Source of the DNA: Fibrobacter sp. UWH6
GTDB taxonomy: Bacteria; Fibrobacterota; Fibrobacteria; Fibrobacterales; Fibrobacteraceae
Assembly: GCF_900142465.1 (NCBI RefSeq)
Contig: NZ_FRAX01000002.1
Span: 62,001 to 126,000, forward strand
Length of the DNA: 64,000 bases
Direction of reading: 5' to 3'
Shown here: positions 9,824-17,949 of the stretch, one piece after another
Position numbering within the stretch: position 1 is the stretch's first letter
Layout: each line of letters begins with the position of its first letter
Translations under genes and position numbers: made by a program
Notes under the pieces: generated by a model
Seen by the model: the letters and a program-made list of their open reading frames with translations, nothing else
The model's database searches: none
Told to the model about the DNA's origin: nothing

Positions 9824-10402
9824 CTACTTTACAGGAATTTCAAATTCAATGGTTTCGCGACCGCAAACAGCCTTGGCCTTCAACACGTTTGCCTTGGGGC
9901 GAGCATAAAGAGGAGCCACCATCAAGTTCATAATCTTGCTGCTTTCGCTGGGAGTGGCGGCATCATCGCTGGCAGACTGTGTAAAGATGGGATTCTTGCC
10001 CTTGTCGTAAATGTAGAATGTCAAGTCGCGGACCATACCCTTCTTGATCTGTTCCTTGGGAACCTGGAAATAGACGATACCACCCTTGGGAACCTTACGC
10101 AGACTATCCTTGATTTCTTCTTCAGTGGCAAAGTCCGCTTCCATAGCCATGCGGACATCTTTCTTTAACTTGTCTACACTTTCGTAATCCACAGAAATCT
10201 GATACTTCACATCCTCCGGAACGGCGGTCGGGCGCACATCACGAATCTGTGCATTGTTCTGATAATATTCCCAACGGCCATTGTCGTGCAGGATAACGGT
10301 AGAGCCATTGGAAGTCTTGGCAATAATATCTTCGGCAAAGGCACCAACAGTCAAGGCCATAGACAGGGAAACAACAGAAACGAAAGCAAATTTATTCATC
10401 AT
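9824..10402 (-). CDS. Small exported protein of unknown function (DUF3157-like N-terminus)
   Basis: 192 aa with a clear Sec signal peptide (FAFVSVVSLSMALTVGAFAED) and a short motif, AKTSNGSTVILHDNGRWEYY, that resembles the start of DUF3157-type periplasmic proteins. The rest is a mixed alpha/beta domain with a basic helix near residue 80 and a beta-rich C-terminus. Its role is unknown. A TATATTTG element sits 5 nt upstream of the ATG, so the message is probably leaderless. The following exonuclease gene is likely in the same operon. Confidence 0.7.
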   Translation of the reverse strand: MMNKFAFVSVVSLSMALTVGAFAEDIIAKTSNGSTVILHDNGRWEYYQNNAQIRDVRPTAVPEDVKYQISVDYESVDKLKKDVRMAMEADFATEEEIKDSLRKVPKGGIVYFQVPKEQIKKGMVRDLTFYIYDKGKNPIFTQSASDDAATPSESSKIMNLMVAPLYARPKANVLKAKAVCGRETIEFEIPVK

Positions 10403-10407
10403 AGAAC

Positions 10408-10415
10408 CAAATATA
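10408..10415 (-). promoter_or_regulatory. TATATTTG -7/-10 element, probable leaderless promoter
   Basis: TATATTTG fits the TAnnTTTG element of Bacteroidota-like sigma factors and lies 5 nt before the ATG of the gene that starts at 10402. Transcription would begin at or next to the start codon. Confidence 0.5.
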
Positions 10416-10471
10416 TATGAAAGTCAAAAAAAGGACTGCAAACCTTTTGAAAAAATGTTTTTATAAACAGC

Positions 10472-11587
10472 CTATCTCATCATGTCGCAGACTTCAGAAC
10501 CGATGACACCATTCTGGATCGTGGTCATCAATAGACGCTGTTCAATATCGTCCGGCGGATCCGCAGGTCCCACAAAGGGAGCCTTACCCGAGGTCCTGTA
10601 TTCCTGAACAAGACGTTCTCCAAGTGCGGCGTGCAAAGCAAGACTCGTATCGATGTACTTGAGATGGGTAGGTTCATCTAACATGAAGTTCAAGGGAGCC
10701 TTGTGGTTCAGCACACGGCTTTCGGGAACGAATTCACCGAACTCATCTTCGACGCCCATGTTTGCCACCACCAATTCCGGGCGGTTCATGATGACTGTCG
10801 TCGCCGAGATAGACAGAGCGCCCTTTACGCCAGTAGCGGTCACCAGGAAGTCAGCTTCTTCAACAGCAGCCTTTACAGCACCATCGTTAAAGCAATCCAC
10901 GATAGTTACATCGTTGCGTTCCAGCACATGGCAAAAATCAGACGAAGAACTTCTGCGGTTTGTGTCGGTAACAGTTGTCACCTGCATTCCGCGACGAACT
11001 CCCTGCAGGGCGATGCCGCAACCAACCTTGCCGCTTCCAAAAACAATCAGCTTCTTATTTTCGAAATCATTATAGCCAAGTTGCTCCAAACCTCTAAAGC
11101 AACCATCACCTGTTCCCAGAATGGTTTCAATGCGCTTCACGATCCCACTATCAGCCACATACACGGGGAATTCAGACTTTTCAAAGAACTGCACACCGCT
11201 GCGAGTCAATTCCACAAAGCCCAGCTTCGGATGGCAAGAAGCGAACTGACCCGCACAATCAAGAATCAGGTCAAAATCATCAGCCACCTTACCGCATTTA
11301 ATATCATCATCCGTAACAACAGGGACCCCAGATTCGGTCAGAAGTTCGACAACCGATTCATCACAAGGCATCTGGGTATCGCCTGATACCGCATGTCCCA
11401 CATAGACCTGAGCCCCGCCAGCAATCAGGGTTCGGTATTCCAGGAGAGTATTCCTGTAAATGGGAGTCGCCACAAGAACCTTGAGGCCTTCAAAGGGGCG
11501 TTCACAAACCCACTGGTCCGCAAGGAAAGCCAAGGCGGGATACTCACGGGGATCATAATGTTCGTTGATAATCTCTTCAAAAAGCAT
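10472..11587 (-). CDS. S-adenosylhomocysteine hydrolase-like NAD-binding protein
   Basis: 371 aa, shorter than true SAH hydrolases (about 430-480 aa). The central Rossmann motif LIVFGSGKVGCGIALQG and the pattern of a two-lobed dehydrogenase (substrate-binding part, NAD domain, C-terminal return) match the SAHH superfamily, as does ATGVKGALSI...RPELVVANMGVEDEFG. The canonical SAHH active-site stretches are not obvious, so the substrate may differ. A TAACTTTG element 4 nt before the ATG suggests its own leaderless promoter. Alternatives are an alanine-dehydrogenase-like or other formate/glycerate-type enzyme. Confidence 0.6.
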   Translation of the reverse strand: MLFEEIINEHYDPREYPALAFLADQWVCERPFEGLKVLVATPIYRNTLLEYRTLIAGGAQVYVGHAVSGDTQMPCDESVVELLTESGVPVVTDDDIKCGKVADDFDLILDCAGQFASCHPKLGFVELTRSGVQFFEKSEFPVYVADSGIVKRIETILGTGDGCFRGLEQLGYNDFENKKLIVFGSGKVGCGIALQGVRRGMQVTTVTDTNRRSSSSDFCHVLERNDVTIVDCFNDGAVKAAVEEADFLVTATGVKGALSISATTVIMNRPELVVANMGVEDEFGEFVPESRVLNHKAPLNFMLDEPTHLKYIDTSLALHAALGERLVQEYRTSGKAPFVGPADPPDDIEQRLLMTTIQNGVIGSEVCDMMR

Positions 11588-11591
11588 GCGA

Positions 11592-11599
11592 CAAAGTTA
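11592..11599 (-). promoter_or_regulatory. TAACTTTG -7 element
   Basis: TAACTTTG matches TAnnTTTG and ends 4 nt before the ATG at 11587, implying a leaderless or near-leaderless transcript for the SAHH-like gene. Confidence 0.45.
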
Positions 11600-11635
11600 A
11601 TAATTAGCGAACAGGTCGGTCGGCATTCGCCTCCC

Positions 11636-11760
11636 TATGAGGCCCGAGGTCGGTAGCTTCGCTACCTAGAGGATTGAGGAGAGTGAATAGTGAATAGTGT
11701 AAAGCTTAAAGCTTAAAGAATAAAGGAGATATCTCATATCTCATACCTCGAACCTCATTC
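11636..11760. repeat. Intergenic repeat tract with a GGTAGC-TTC-GCTACC mini-hairpin
   Basis: The spacer contains GAGGTCGGTAGC TTC GCTACC (perfect 6-bp stem) with flanks like those of the hairpin cluster at 44.4 kb, then AGCTTAAAGCTTAAAG and ATATCTCATATCTCATACCTCG iterations. It separates the divergent SAHH-like and sstT genes. No function can be assigned. Confidence 0.5.
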
Positions 11761-11806
11761 GGTGTGATTCATAACTATATTTCCACTTGATAAAAAAGGA
11801 ACTCTT

Positions 11807-13027
11807 ATGAAACGTATTGCAAGGAAATGGATTGAGCTTAGCCTCATCATTCGTATTATCATCGGACTAATTCTTGGCGCTGTCCTCGGATTATTCGCTC
11901 CGCAGCTCAGCGCCATCGGCATTCTCGGCACCCTATTTGTAGGCGCCCTGAAAGGTGCCGCACCCATCCTGGTGTTCGCCCTGGTGGCAAGTTCCATTGC
12001 AGGAGCCGGAGAAGGAATCGGCAGCAGATTCCGCAAGGTGATTCTTCTTTACGTCATCAGCTCCATTGGCGCAGCCGCCTTGGCTGTCGCAGGAAGCGAA
12101 CTATTCCCAGTCACCATGAAATTGTCCGTCTCTGCTGCAGAAGGTGCCGCCCCTAGCGGCATTGGCGAAGTTCTGACGAACCTGGTAAAGAACTGCGTCC
12201 AGAATCCCATCGCAGCCCTGGCCGGTGCAAATTACATCGGAATCCTCTTCTGGTCTATCGTATTCGGCTTGGCTCTTAAGAAACTTCCTGTAGACCATAC
12301 CGTCACCGTCATCACCGACGCTTCCGCCGCCATATCCCAAGTCATCCGCTGGATTATCCAGATGGCACCTTTCGGCATTCTAGGTTTGGTATTCTCCTCC
12401 GTTGCCGAAAACGGAATGAGCATCTTCGCCGACTACGGAAAGCTCTTGGCCTTACTGGTGGGCTGCATGCTGGTAGTCGCCCTTGTCCTGAATCCCATCA
12501 TCATTTTCATCACACTCCGTAAAAATCCCTACCCCCTGGTATTCCGCTGCCTTCGCGATAGCGGCATTACCGCTTTCTTCACCCGTAGTTCTGCAGCCAA
12601 CGTTCCGGTGAACATGGCACTTTGCGAACGCCTGGGTCTTGAAAAGGACTTCTACTCTGTTTCCATTCCTCTGGGCTGCACCATCAACATGTGCGGTGCC
12701 GCCGTGACTATCGCCGTCATGACTCTGGCCGTAGCAAACACCCTGGGCATCCATGTGGACCTTCCCACCGCCTGCATTCTCTGCGTTATGAGTGCCATTG
12801 GCGCTTGCGGAACTTCCGGTATCGCTGGCGGCTCCCTATTCCTCATTCCCATGACCTGTTCTATCCTGGGCATCAGCGGCGACATTTCCATGCAGGCCGT
12901 AGCTGTGGGCTTTATCCTGGGCGTGGTACAGGACTCCATGGAAACCGCACTGAACTCCAGCAGTGACGTCATCTTCACCGCCACGGCGGAATATCACCAC
13001 AGGAAAAAGAACTGCTTGAAGATTTAA
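11807..13027 (+). CDS. sstT: Sodium:serine/threonine symporter SstT
   Basis: 406 aa polytopic transporter of the dicarboxylate/amino acid:cation symporter family. The N-terminus (KRIARKWIELSLIIRIIIGL, then GTLFVGALKGAAPILVFALV), the helical hairpin SSAANVPVNMALCERLGL and the loop CGTSGIAGGSLFLIPM closely match SstT, which imports Ser and Thr with Na+. Length fits E. coli SstT (414 aa). A strong intrinsic terminator follows 33 bp after the stop. Confidence 0.9.
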   Translation: MKRIARKWIELSLIIRIIIGLILGAVLGLFAPQLSAIGILGTLFVGALKGAAPILVFALVASSIAGAGEGIGSRFRKVILLYVISSIGAAALAVAGSELFPVTMKLSVSAAEGAAPSGIGEVLTNLVKNCVQNPIAALAGANYIGILFWSIVFGLALKKLPVDHTVTVITDASAAISQVIRWIIQMAPFGILGLVFSSVAENGMSIFADYGKLLALLVGCMLVVALVLNPIIIFITLRKNPYPLVFRCLRDSGITAFFTRSSAANVPVNMALCERLGLEKDFYSVSIPLGCTINMCGAAVTIAVMTLAVANTLGIHVDLPTACILCVMSAIGACGTSGIAGGSLFLIPMTCSILGISGDISMQAVAVGFILGVVQDSMETALNSSSDVIFTATAEYHHRKKNCLKI

Positions 13028-13059
13028 GGTTTCGCGCAACGCAAGAAATCAAAAATTGC

Positions 13060-13090
13060 AAAACCTCCCGATTTTTTTCGGGAGGTTTTC
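13060..13090 (+). terminator. Rho-independent terminator of sstT
   Basis: AAAACCTCCCGA / TCGGGAGGTTTT stem around a T-rich loop, followed by TTCTTATTC. It can act in both directions, serving sstT and possibly the opposing flavodoxin-like gene. Confidence 0.85.
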
Positions 13091-13171
13091 TTATTCACTT
13101 TTTTAGAATAGAAATTAGATAATACACCATACAGCCTCCAACACAGAGGCCTACCCCCTAGAAACAGATTT

Positions 13172-14035
13172 CTACTTATCCACACTAATCAATTGTGCGT
13201 TTCCACGGCCGGGCAGGGGCTTGAAGATTTTTACCATGGCGGTAAGTTCTTCGCCGAAGGCCTTCATGTTGCAGGTAAACATGTAGTTGGTTCCCGCCAT
13301 AATCTGGGTGGACACGCTCATGGGTGTAAGCTTCAAATAGCCGTAATCCTTGGTGGCTTCGGCAAACACAGCCAAGTCTTCTTCCGTGGGCTGGCGAGAT
13401 TCACCATATGCGCCTACGAAATTTTTCTCATCGGTACCAGCGCGGACTGCGGCAATATGCTTTTCAATTTCCTCGGCCACATTCACTTCGGGATTGTTGG
13501 CGCGACGATTAGAAATGCCGTAGGAAAGCACCACGTTGGCGTTGGGTTCCAACTGCTTTAATTCCTTGGCACTGGCCAGGCGACCGCCGCTTCCGTAAGT
13601 ACAGAAGGGCACCACCACCTTTCCGCTCAAGTCGTTAGAATCCAGGAAGGTATACATAGGCGGGGCAAAGAAACCAAACATAATGGGAGCGCCCACATAG
13701 AGCGTATCGTACTTGGAAAGATCCTGCTTGGCGTTAGCGAGGGCAGGCCACTTCTTAGATTCGCGTTCTGCACGGACAGCGGCAATGGTGCTGTCGTAAG
13801 TGGAGGGATAGGGCGTTACAAGTTGCAGTTCAATGGCATCGGCACCCAGCTGCTTTACAAATTCCTCGGCAACCTTCTTGGTGGTTCCCGTCTGGGAATA
13901 ATAAATCACAGCGGTTTTCTGCGCCTTTGCGTCAGGTTCCGCAGCAGTTTGATTCTGCGCGATTTTCTGTTCATTGCAAGCGGTCATGCAAGCTGCCACC
14001 GCTACGACACCAAATACACTTAAGAACTTTTTCAT
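13172..14035 (-). CDS. Flavodoxin-domain lipoprotein
   Basis: 288 aa from the ATG at 14035, chosen because a GAGG ribosome site sits 6-7 nt upstream and the protein then begins with a lipoprotein signal (VFGVVAVAACMTAC). An upstream in-frame ATG at 14116 would bury the signal and is rejected. After the lipobox comes a flavodoxin domain with the FMN phosphate loop YYSQTGTTKK and the later loops GAPIMFGFFAPP and FCTYGSGGR. The C-terminal 100 residues are an extra domain that I cannot name. A membrane-anchored flavodoxin outside the cytoplasm is unusual. It shares this design with the protein at 29516-29986. Confidence 0.75.
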   Translation of the reverse strand: MKKFLSVFGVVAVAACMTACNEQKIAQNQTAAEPDAKAQKTAVIYYSQTGTTKKVAEEFVKQLGADAIELQLVTPYPSTYDSTIAAVRAERESKKWPALANAKQDLSKYDTLYVGAPIMFGFFAPPMYTFLDSNDLSGKVVVPFCTYGSGGRLASAKELKQLEPNANVVLSYGISNRRANNPEVNVAEEIEKHIAAVRAGTDEKNFVGAYGESRQPTEEDLAVFAEATKDYGYLKLTPMSVSTQIMAGTNYMFTCNMKAFGEELTAMVKIFKPLPGRGNAQLISVDK

Positions 14036-14121
14036 ATAAGGCCTCAACTTTATTTCTAAAATATAAGAAATAAAGGCAGACCTATTTTTATACAAATTAA
14101 AAAATATCTTTTTCAAAAGAG

Positions 14122-14403
14122 CTATCCTATTAATTTTTTTAAATTTGCCAGAACAAGTTCCTCAGTCGGCCCGTCATTAGGCAAGCGCAATCGCAACATA
14201 AATTCACGTACCGCTAGACAGAGAATCCATTCCAGCTTATGAGACAAAAGGTCAAACGTTCTATTCAGAAAGTCATCCCTTGATTCACATTCTTCTCCAT
14301 CAAAATAATTTACCGGTCCATCTTTCACCATCCCCTTCACGAAAAACAAACGCATACTAAGCTGACCATTTTCGTGATAGGAGCACTCTACACCTTCAGG
14401 CAA
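14122..14403 (-). CDS. MORN-repeat fragment (possible second half of the preceding gene)
   Basis: 93 aa from a TTG codon. The frame carries one MORN-variant unit (CSYHENGQLSMRLFFVKG..KDGP) followed by a helical tail. It overlaps the upstream 123-aa MORN ORF by 16 bp in a different frame, and its frame is open a further stretch upstream with MORN-like sequence (QNGNLPEG). This suggests either translational coupling or that a single-base frameshift split one gene. No good ribosome site precedes the TTG. Confidence 0.4.
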   Translation of the reverse strand: MPEGVECSYHENGQLSMRLFFVKGMVKDGPVNYFDGEECESRDDFLNRTFDLLSHKLEWILCLAVREFMLRLRLPNDGPTEELVLANLKKLIG

Positions 14404-14759
14404 ATTTCCATTCTGTTCAACATTCCAAATTCTCGATAAAGACGGTTACTGCGATCATAACAGCGACAACGGCCTTTTTCCCAGTATTCAGAAAACGCAA
14501 GAGAGCCGTCCCTTCCAAACACAGGAACAAAGCCATCAATCACACGACCATCCCGAAAAACATGGCGACAAATCCGCAAGCCATTTTCAAAGGTCATGAT
14601 TCTTGGCCCATCTAGCAAACCTTCCCGATAGGTGGCGGTACTACGCAGTGCGCCAGAGGGATAATATTCCTTGCAGGCTCCATCGCGATAGCCGTTTTTC
14701 AGAGGGCATTCAAACCATACTTTCCCATTTTCGTGGTAACGTCTTTCCATGTTGTCCAT
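14388..14759 (-). CDS. MORN-repeat protein (YwqK-antitoxin-like)
   Basis: 123 aa with several MORN_2-type repeats at a 24-residue spacing (YHENGKVWFECPLKNGYRDG, then YPSGAL..TYREGLLDGP, then FENGLR..VFRDG), as in YwqK-type proteins. The ATG at 14759 has an excellent AAGGAGG site 6 nt upstream. The last codons diverge from the repeat pattern, which resumes in the other frame (14122-14403), so the gene may be frameshifted. Function unknown; such proteins often bind or neutralise partners. Confidence 0.6.
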   Translation of the reverse strand: MDNMERRYHENGKVWFECPLKNGYRDGACKEYYPSGALRSTATYREGLLDGPRIMTFENGLRICRHVFRDGRVIDGFVPVFGRDGSLAFSEYWEKGRCRCYDRSNRLYREFGMLNRMEICLKV

Positions 14760-14827
14760 TGTAGACCTCCTTATGCCTACAATGGACCTTTCGGAAACGC
14801 TCTTTAGGTCGCCTGACAGGCGACATC

Positions 14828-14848
14828 AAAAAACGGAAAATATTCCGT
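14828..14848 (-). terminator. Rho-independent terminator downstream of the SDR gene
   Basis: On the minus strand ACGGAA-TATT-TTCCGT is followed directly by a run of T. It lies just downstream of the SDR stop codon. Confidence 0.7.
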
Positions 14849-14853
14849 CTTAT

Positions 14854-15516
14854 CTATTCCGGCCACACGAAGGTGGCGTTCAGATCCTTCTCGCCGTTAT
14901 CGATGAGAATATCCTGACCAGTGCAGTTCTTGTTCACCACCGTAAGGAAGTACACCCACTGGGCAATATCTTCGGGAGACGCCCAGCGCTTTAGGGGCGT
15001 TACATCCATGATCTGTTTCCAGAGTTTTGCATCATCCATGACAGGGCGGTTCAATTCCGTGGTAACGCCACCCGGTGAAATGCTATTGCAGGTGGCGCCA
15101 TACTTGGCAACCCGCAAAGCCACGTTTTTCATGTAAGAAAGAAGTCCGCCCTTAGAAGCGGAGTATTCCGGAAATTCGGCACCGGAGTGAGCGGAGGCGG
15201 ATGCCACCAGAAGTACCGACTTGATGCCTGCATGAAAGGCATACTTTTCTACAAAGTTGATGGAACCTTTCAGATTCACTTCGATGTCCCTACCGGAATT
15301 CTGGACGCCAGCGTTACTGATTACGATATCCATCGGTTCATCAATTGCGGGAAGCGAATCCTTGTCCGAGACATCGGCGATGTAATGTCTATATAGTTTG
15401 CTCTGGATACTTGCGGGCCCAATATCCAATCCAAAAACAGCGCAACCATTTTGCAGAAAAAGTTCCGCAATGGCGCGGCCAATACCGCAACTTGTACCGC
15501 TAATCAGGACGTTCAT
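14854..15516 (-). CDS. Short-chain dehydrogenase/reductase
   Basis: 220 aa classical SDR. The NAD(P)-binding motif is present in variant form (ISGTSCGIGRAIAELF), as are NAG (VISNAGVQ) and the catalytic Ser plus YSASKGG (Tyr-x3-Lys). It starts 4 bases inside the end of the queuosine-precursor transporter gene (ATGA-type overlap), so it is translated from the same riboswitch-controlled message. Whether it acts in queuosine metabolism is unknown. Folate or deazapurine reduction would be one idea, but generic alcohol or ketone reduction is equally possible. Confidence 0.82.
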   Translation of the reverse strand: MNVLISGTSCGIGRAIAELFLQNGCAVFGLDIGPASIQSKLYRHYIADVSDKDSLPAIDEPMDIVISNAGVQNSGRDIEVNLKGSINFVEKYAFHAGIKSVLLVASASAHSGAEFPEYSASKGGLLSYMKNVALRVAKYGATCNSISPGGVTTELNRPVMDDAKLWKQIMDVTPLKRWASPEDIAQWVYFLTVVNKNCTGQDILIDNGEKDLNATFVWPE

Positions 15517-16271
15517 TTTGCAGCCTTCATGTTCAGGTATTCACGGCCCACGTCATGCTTTTCCCAGCTGCAGACCATCTTGTAGCCAATGGGGCTAATC
15601 AGAATTTCGCAAAGCAGCTCCATCACGGAACCGGTAATGGAACAGACGATCACCTGGGTCATGGTCCAACCGAAGAACACATGGCTCACCACCATGGCGA
15701 AAATAAAGTTGTCTACAAACTGGGCCACCATGGTGGAGATGTAGGAACGGAGTGCAAAATTTTTAAAGCCCGTGGTTTTCGTACTTTTGGCAATCAGGTA
15801 GTTCACAATGGAGTTGACGCCCGACGAAGTGAACATGGCAAGAGCAGAACCCAGCACCACATACCAGGAACCGCCAAATGTGGCATTCAGCGCCGCGTTG
15901 GCTACGTTCGCCATTTCGGGATTGGAATCCACGTAGCTGTAGAATTCGCCCCACATTCCGGGGGTGCGTGAAAGCAGACTGAACAAGGCGCAAGTGACCA
16001 GGTTGATAAACAGCGCCACCATGGAAACCTTCATGGCGGCCTTGGGGCCAAAGCGCTTGCAGATCATGTCCATGCAGAGGAAGGAGAACCAGCTCAGGGT
16101 AAAACCGCAATCAAGGGCCAGGTACTCCGTAGAGAACAGCTCCTTGTTGGCGAGCAGGTTCATGCAAACCACAGACAGTACAAAAAATGTAACAGCCAGG
16201 GAAGGGATATTTCTCAGGAGAACAACGAGGTCTTTCACCTCGTACTTGATTTTTTCAAATAGTGTACGCAT
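15513..16271 (-). CDS. yhhQ: Queuosine precursor transporter (YhhQ/VUT family)
   Basis: 252 aa inner-membrane protein with six or so helices. VLSVVCMNLLANKELF, FTLSWFSFLCMDMICKRFG and the C-terminal helix pair are typical of the VUT/QueT-like family (DUF165), whose E. coli member YhhQ imports preQ0/preQ1. The gene begins 2 nt after a preQ1-I-type riboswitch, which independently supports the substrate. There is no separate Shine-Dalgarno; the A-rich riboswitch tail lies where the ribosome would bind. The SDR gene overlaps its 3' end. Confidence 0.9.
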   Translation of the reverse strand: MRTLFEKIKYEVKDLVVLLRNIPSLAVTFFVLSVVCMNLLANKELFSTEYLALDCGFTLSWFSFLCMDMICKRFGPKAAMKVSMVALFINLVTCALFSLLSRTPGMWGEFYSYVDSNPEMANVANAALNATFGGSWYVVLGSALAMFTSSGVNSIVNYLIAKSTKTTGFKNFALRSYISTMVAQFVDNFIFAMVVSHVFFGWTMTQVIVCSITGSVMELLCEILISPIGYKMVCSWEKHDVGREYLNMKAAK

Positions 16272-16273
16272 AG

Positions 16274-16306
16274 TTGTTTTTTAAAGAAGGTTAGACAATG
16301 ACTTCT
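16274..16306 (-). promoter_or_regulatory. preQ1-I riboswitch aptamer controlling yhhQ
   Basis: Reading the minus strand from 16306: P1 AGAAG (16306-16302) pairs with CTTCT (16289-16285). Loop bases TTG (16298-16296) pair with CAA (16276-16274) to form the pseudoknot P2. The preQ1-recognising C is at 16290 and the A-rich tail AAAAAA at 16282-16277. Compared with the Bacillus queC aptamer, P1 and P2 each differ by a compensated base-pair change (G-C to A-U; A-U to U-A) while the conserved C and A tail are kept. The tail ends 2 nt before the yhhQ ATG, so control is most likely translational. Confidence 0.85.
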
Positions 16307-16318
16307 GTATCACGAAAA

Positions 16319-16339
16319 ATAGAAAATTTTCTATCTTTG
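16319..16339. promoter_or_regulatory. Divergent promoter region with a perfect 16-bp palindrome and a TATCTTTG element
   Basis: ATAGAAAATTTTCTAT (16319-16334) is a perfect palindrome between yhhQ and cysS. TATCTTTG (16332-16339) fits TAnnTTTG for cysS, giving a leader of about 45 nt with the GGAGG site near 16380. The palindrome may be an operator or simply back-to-back promoter DNA. Confidence 0.45.
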
Positions 16340-16390
16340 GCGCACCATGGTTCCGCATCCCGCGGCACCCAAACTTAACCGGAGGCTAAA

Positions 16391-17851
16391 ATGGCACTTC
16401 AATTCTACAACACCGCATCACGCAAGAAAGAGATTTTCACACTTCCTGAAGGCGTTCCCGCCGTGCGTATGTACTGTTGTGGCCCTACGGTGTACCACTT
16501 CGCCCACATCGGCAACCTCCGCACCTACATTTTCGAAGACTTCCTGGTCCGCACCTTGAACTACTACGGCTACAAGGTGAACCACATCGTGAACATCACC
16601 GACGTTGGCCACCTCACTAGCGATGGCGACTCCGGAGACGACAAGATGGAAAAGGGCGCAGCCCGCGAAGGCAAGTCCGTTTGGGACATCGCTAAGTTCT
16701 ACACCGACGCCTTCATGAACGACTGGCATCGCCTGAACATTCAGGAACCCACCCGCTGGACTCCTGCCACCCAGCACATCCAGGAACAGATTGACCTGGT
16801 GAAGACCCTGGAAGAAAAGGGCTTTACCTACCGTACTTCCGATGGCATCTACTTCGATAGCCTGAAGTTCCCCCGTTACGCCGACTTCGCCCGCCTGGAC
16901 GTTGAAAACCTCCGCAAGGGCAGCCGTATCGACATGGGCGAAAAGCGAGCCGCCACCGACTTCGCTCTGTGGAAGTTCAGCCCCACCGACAAGAAGCGCG
17001 CCATGGAATGGGATTCCCCCTGGGGCGTAGGCTTCCCGGGCTGGCATGTGGAATGCTCCGCCATGGCCATGAAGTACAACGGCCCGACCCTCGACATTCA
17101 CTGCGGCGGTACTGACCATATCCGCGTGCACCACACCAACGAAATCGCCCAGAGCGAATGCGCCAACGGCGTAACTTTCAGCCGTTTCTGGATGCACGGT
17201 GAATTCCTCCGTACCGCCAGCGAAGAAAAGCTGGAAGACGGCACCACCGCCACTACCTTCGGCAAGATGAGTAAGTCTAGCGGCGAATTCCTCACTGTTG
17301 ACTTGCTGGTGGATCGCGGTTTCAATCCGCTGGACTACCGCTTCTTCGCAGTGGGCAGCCACTACCGCAACTACCTGAACTTCACCTGGGAAGCTCTGGA
17401 AGGCGCCAAGGAAGGCCTCAAGAGCCTTCACAAGAAGACCGACGCCCTCATCGGTAAGGCAACCGAAATCAAGAGCGAAGCCGCCAAGGCATTCCAGGAA
17501 GAATTCAAGAACGCTATCGGCGACGACTTGAACATGCCCCGCGCCCTGGGTATCATGAATACCATGCTGAAGTCCGACATCGACGACGGCGAAAAGGCAG
17601 CTCTTGTCCTGGATATGGACAAGGTATTCGGCCTGAAGCTGGACGAACCCCGTCAGGACTACAAGAAGAAGGCTGACGAAGGTGCCGCTGGCGTTGACGT
17701 CGCCAAGGTGGAAGAACTGCTGGCCGCCCGTAAGGAAGCACGCACCAACAAGAACTGGGCCGAAAGCGACCGCATCCGCGACGAACTTGCCGCCATGAAT
17801 ATCGTGATCAAGGACAGCAAGGAAGGCACCACCTGGAGCGTCAAGGAATAA
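16391..17851 (+). CDS. cysS: Cysteinyl-tRNA synthetase
   Basis: 486 aa class I aminoacyl-tRNA synthetase. The zinc ligand and HIGH region read MYCCGPTVYHFAHIGNLR, followed by CysRS-typical VNHIVNITDVGH, GWHVECSAMAMKYNG and the C..H zinc segment LDIHCGGTDHIRVHHTNE. The KMSKS loop is KMSKSSGEFL, and the C-terminal DALR-like helical domain is present. Length fits (E. coli 461 aa). The GGAGG site 6-7 nt upstream fixes the ATG at 16391. Confidence 0.97.
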   Translation: MALQFYNTASRKKEIFTLPEGVPAVRMYCCGPTVYHFAHIGNLRTYIFEDFLVRTLNYYGYKVNHIVNITDVGHLTSDGDSGDDKMEKGAAREGKSVWDIAKFYTDAFMNDWHRLNIQEPTRWTPATQHIQEQIDLVKTLEEKGFTYRTSDGIYFDSLKFPRYADFARLDVENLRKGSRIDMGEKRAATDFALWKFSPTDKKRAMEWDSPWGVGFPGWHVECSAMAMKYNGPTLDIHCGGTDHIRVHHTNEIAQSECANGVTFSRFWMHGEFLRTASEEKLEDGTTATTFGKMSKSSGEFLTVDLLVDRGFNPLDYRFFAVGSHYRNYLNFTWEALEGAKEGLKSLHKKTDALIGKATEIKSEAAKAFQEEFKNAIGDDLNMPRALGIMNTMLKSDIDDGEKAALVLDMDKVFGLKLDEPRQDYKKKADEGAAGVDVAKVEELLAARKEARTNKNWAESDRIRDELAAMNIVIKDSKEGTTWSVKE

Positions 17852-17860
17852 GGTTCTCCG

Positions 17861-17902
17861 CGTCATCCTGAGCGAAGCGCATAAGCGCAAAGTCGAAGGA
17901 TA
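17861..17902. repeat. GTCATCCTGAGCG...GTCGAAGGAT dispersed repeat
   Basis: The word CGTCATCCTGAGCGAAGC followed by GCGCAAAGTCGAAGGAT forms an imperfect hairpin (ATCCT..AGGAT). This GTCATCCTGAG/GTCGAAGGAT element is a common intergenic repeat in many bacterial genomes. It sits directly after cysS. Confidence 0.6.
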
Positions 17903-17908
17903 AAAAAT

Positions 17909-17940
17909 TAAACCGCCCGGCGTTCATAGCTGGGGGTTTT
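17909..17940 (+). terminator. Probable terminator of cysS
   Basis: AAACCGCCCGGC / GCTGGGGGTTTT imperfect stem with a T tract, 58 bp after the cysS stop. Confidence 0.6.
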
Positions 17941-17949
17941 CATTTTATA

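Noticed and set aside
16418-17890. 490-codon open frame antisense to cysS
   Set aside because: Same reason: the complement of a high-bias synthetase gene; no recognisable protein features.
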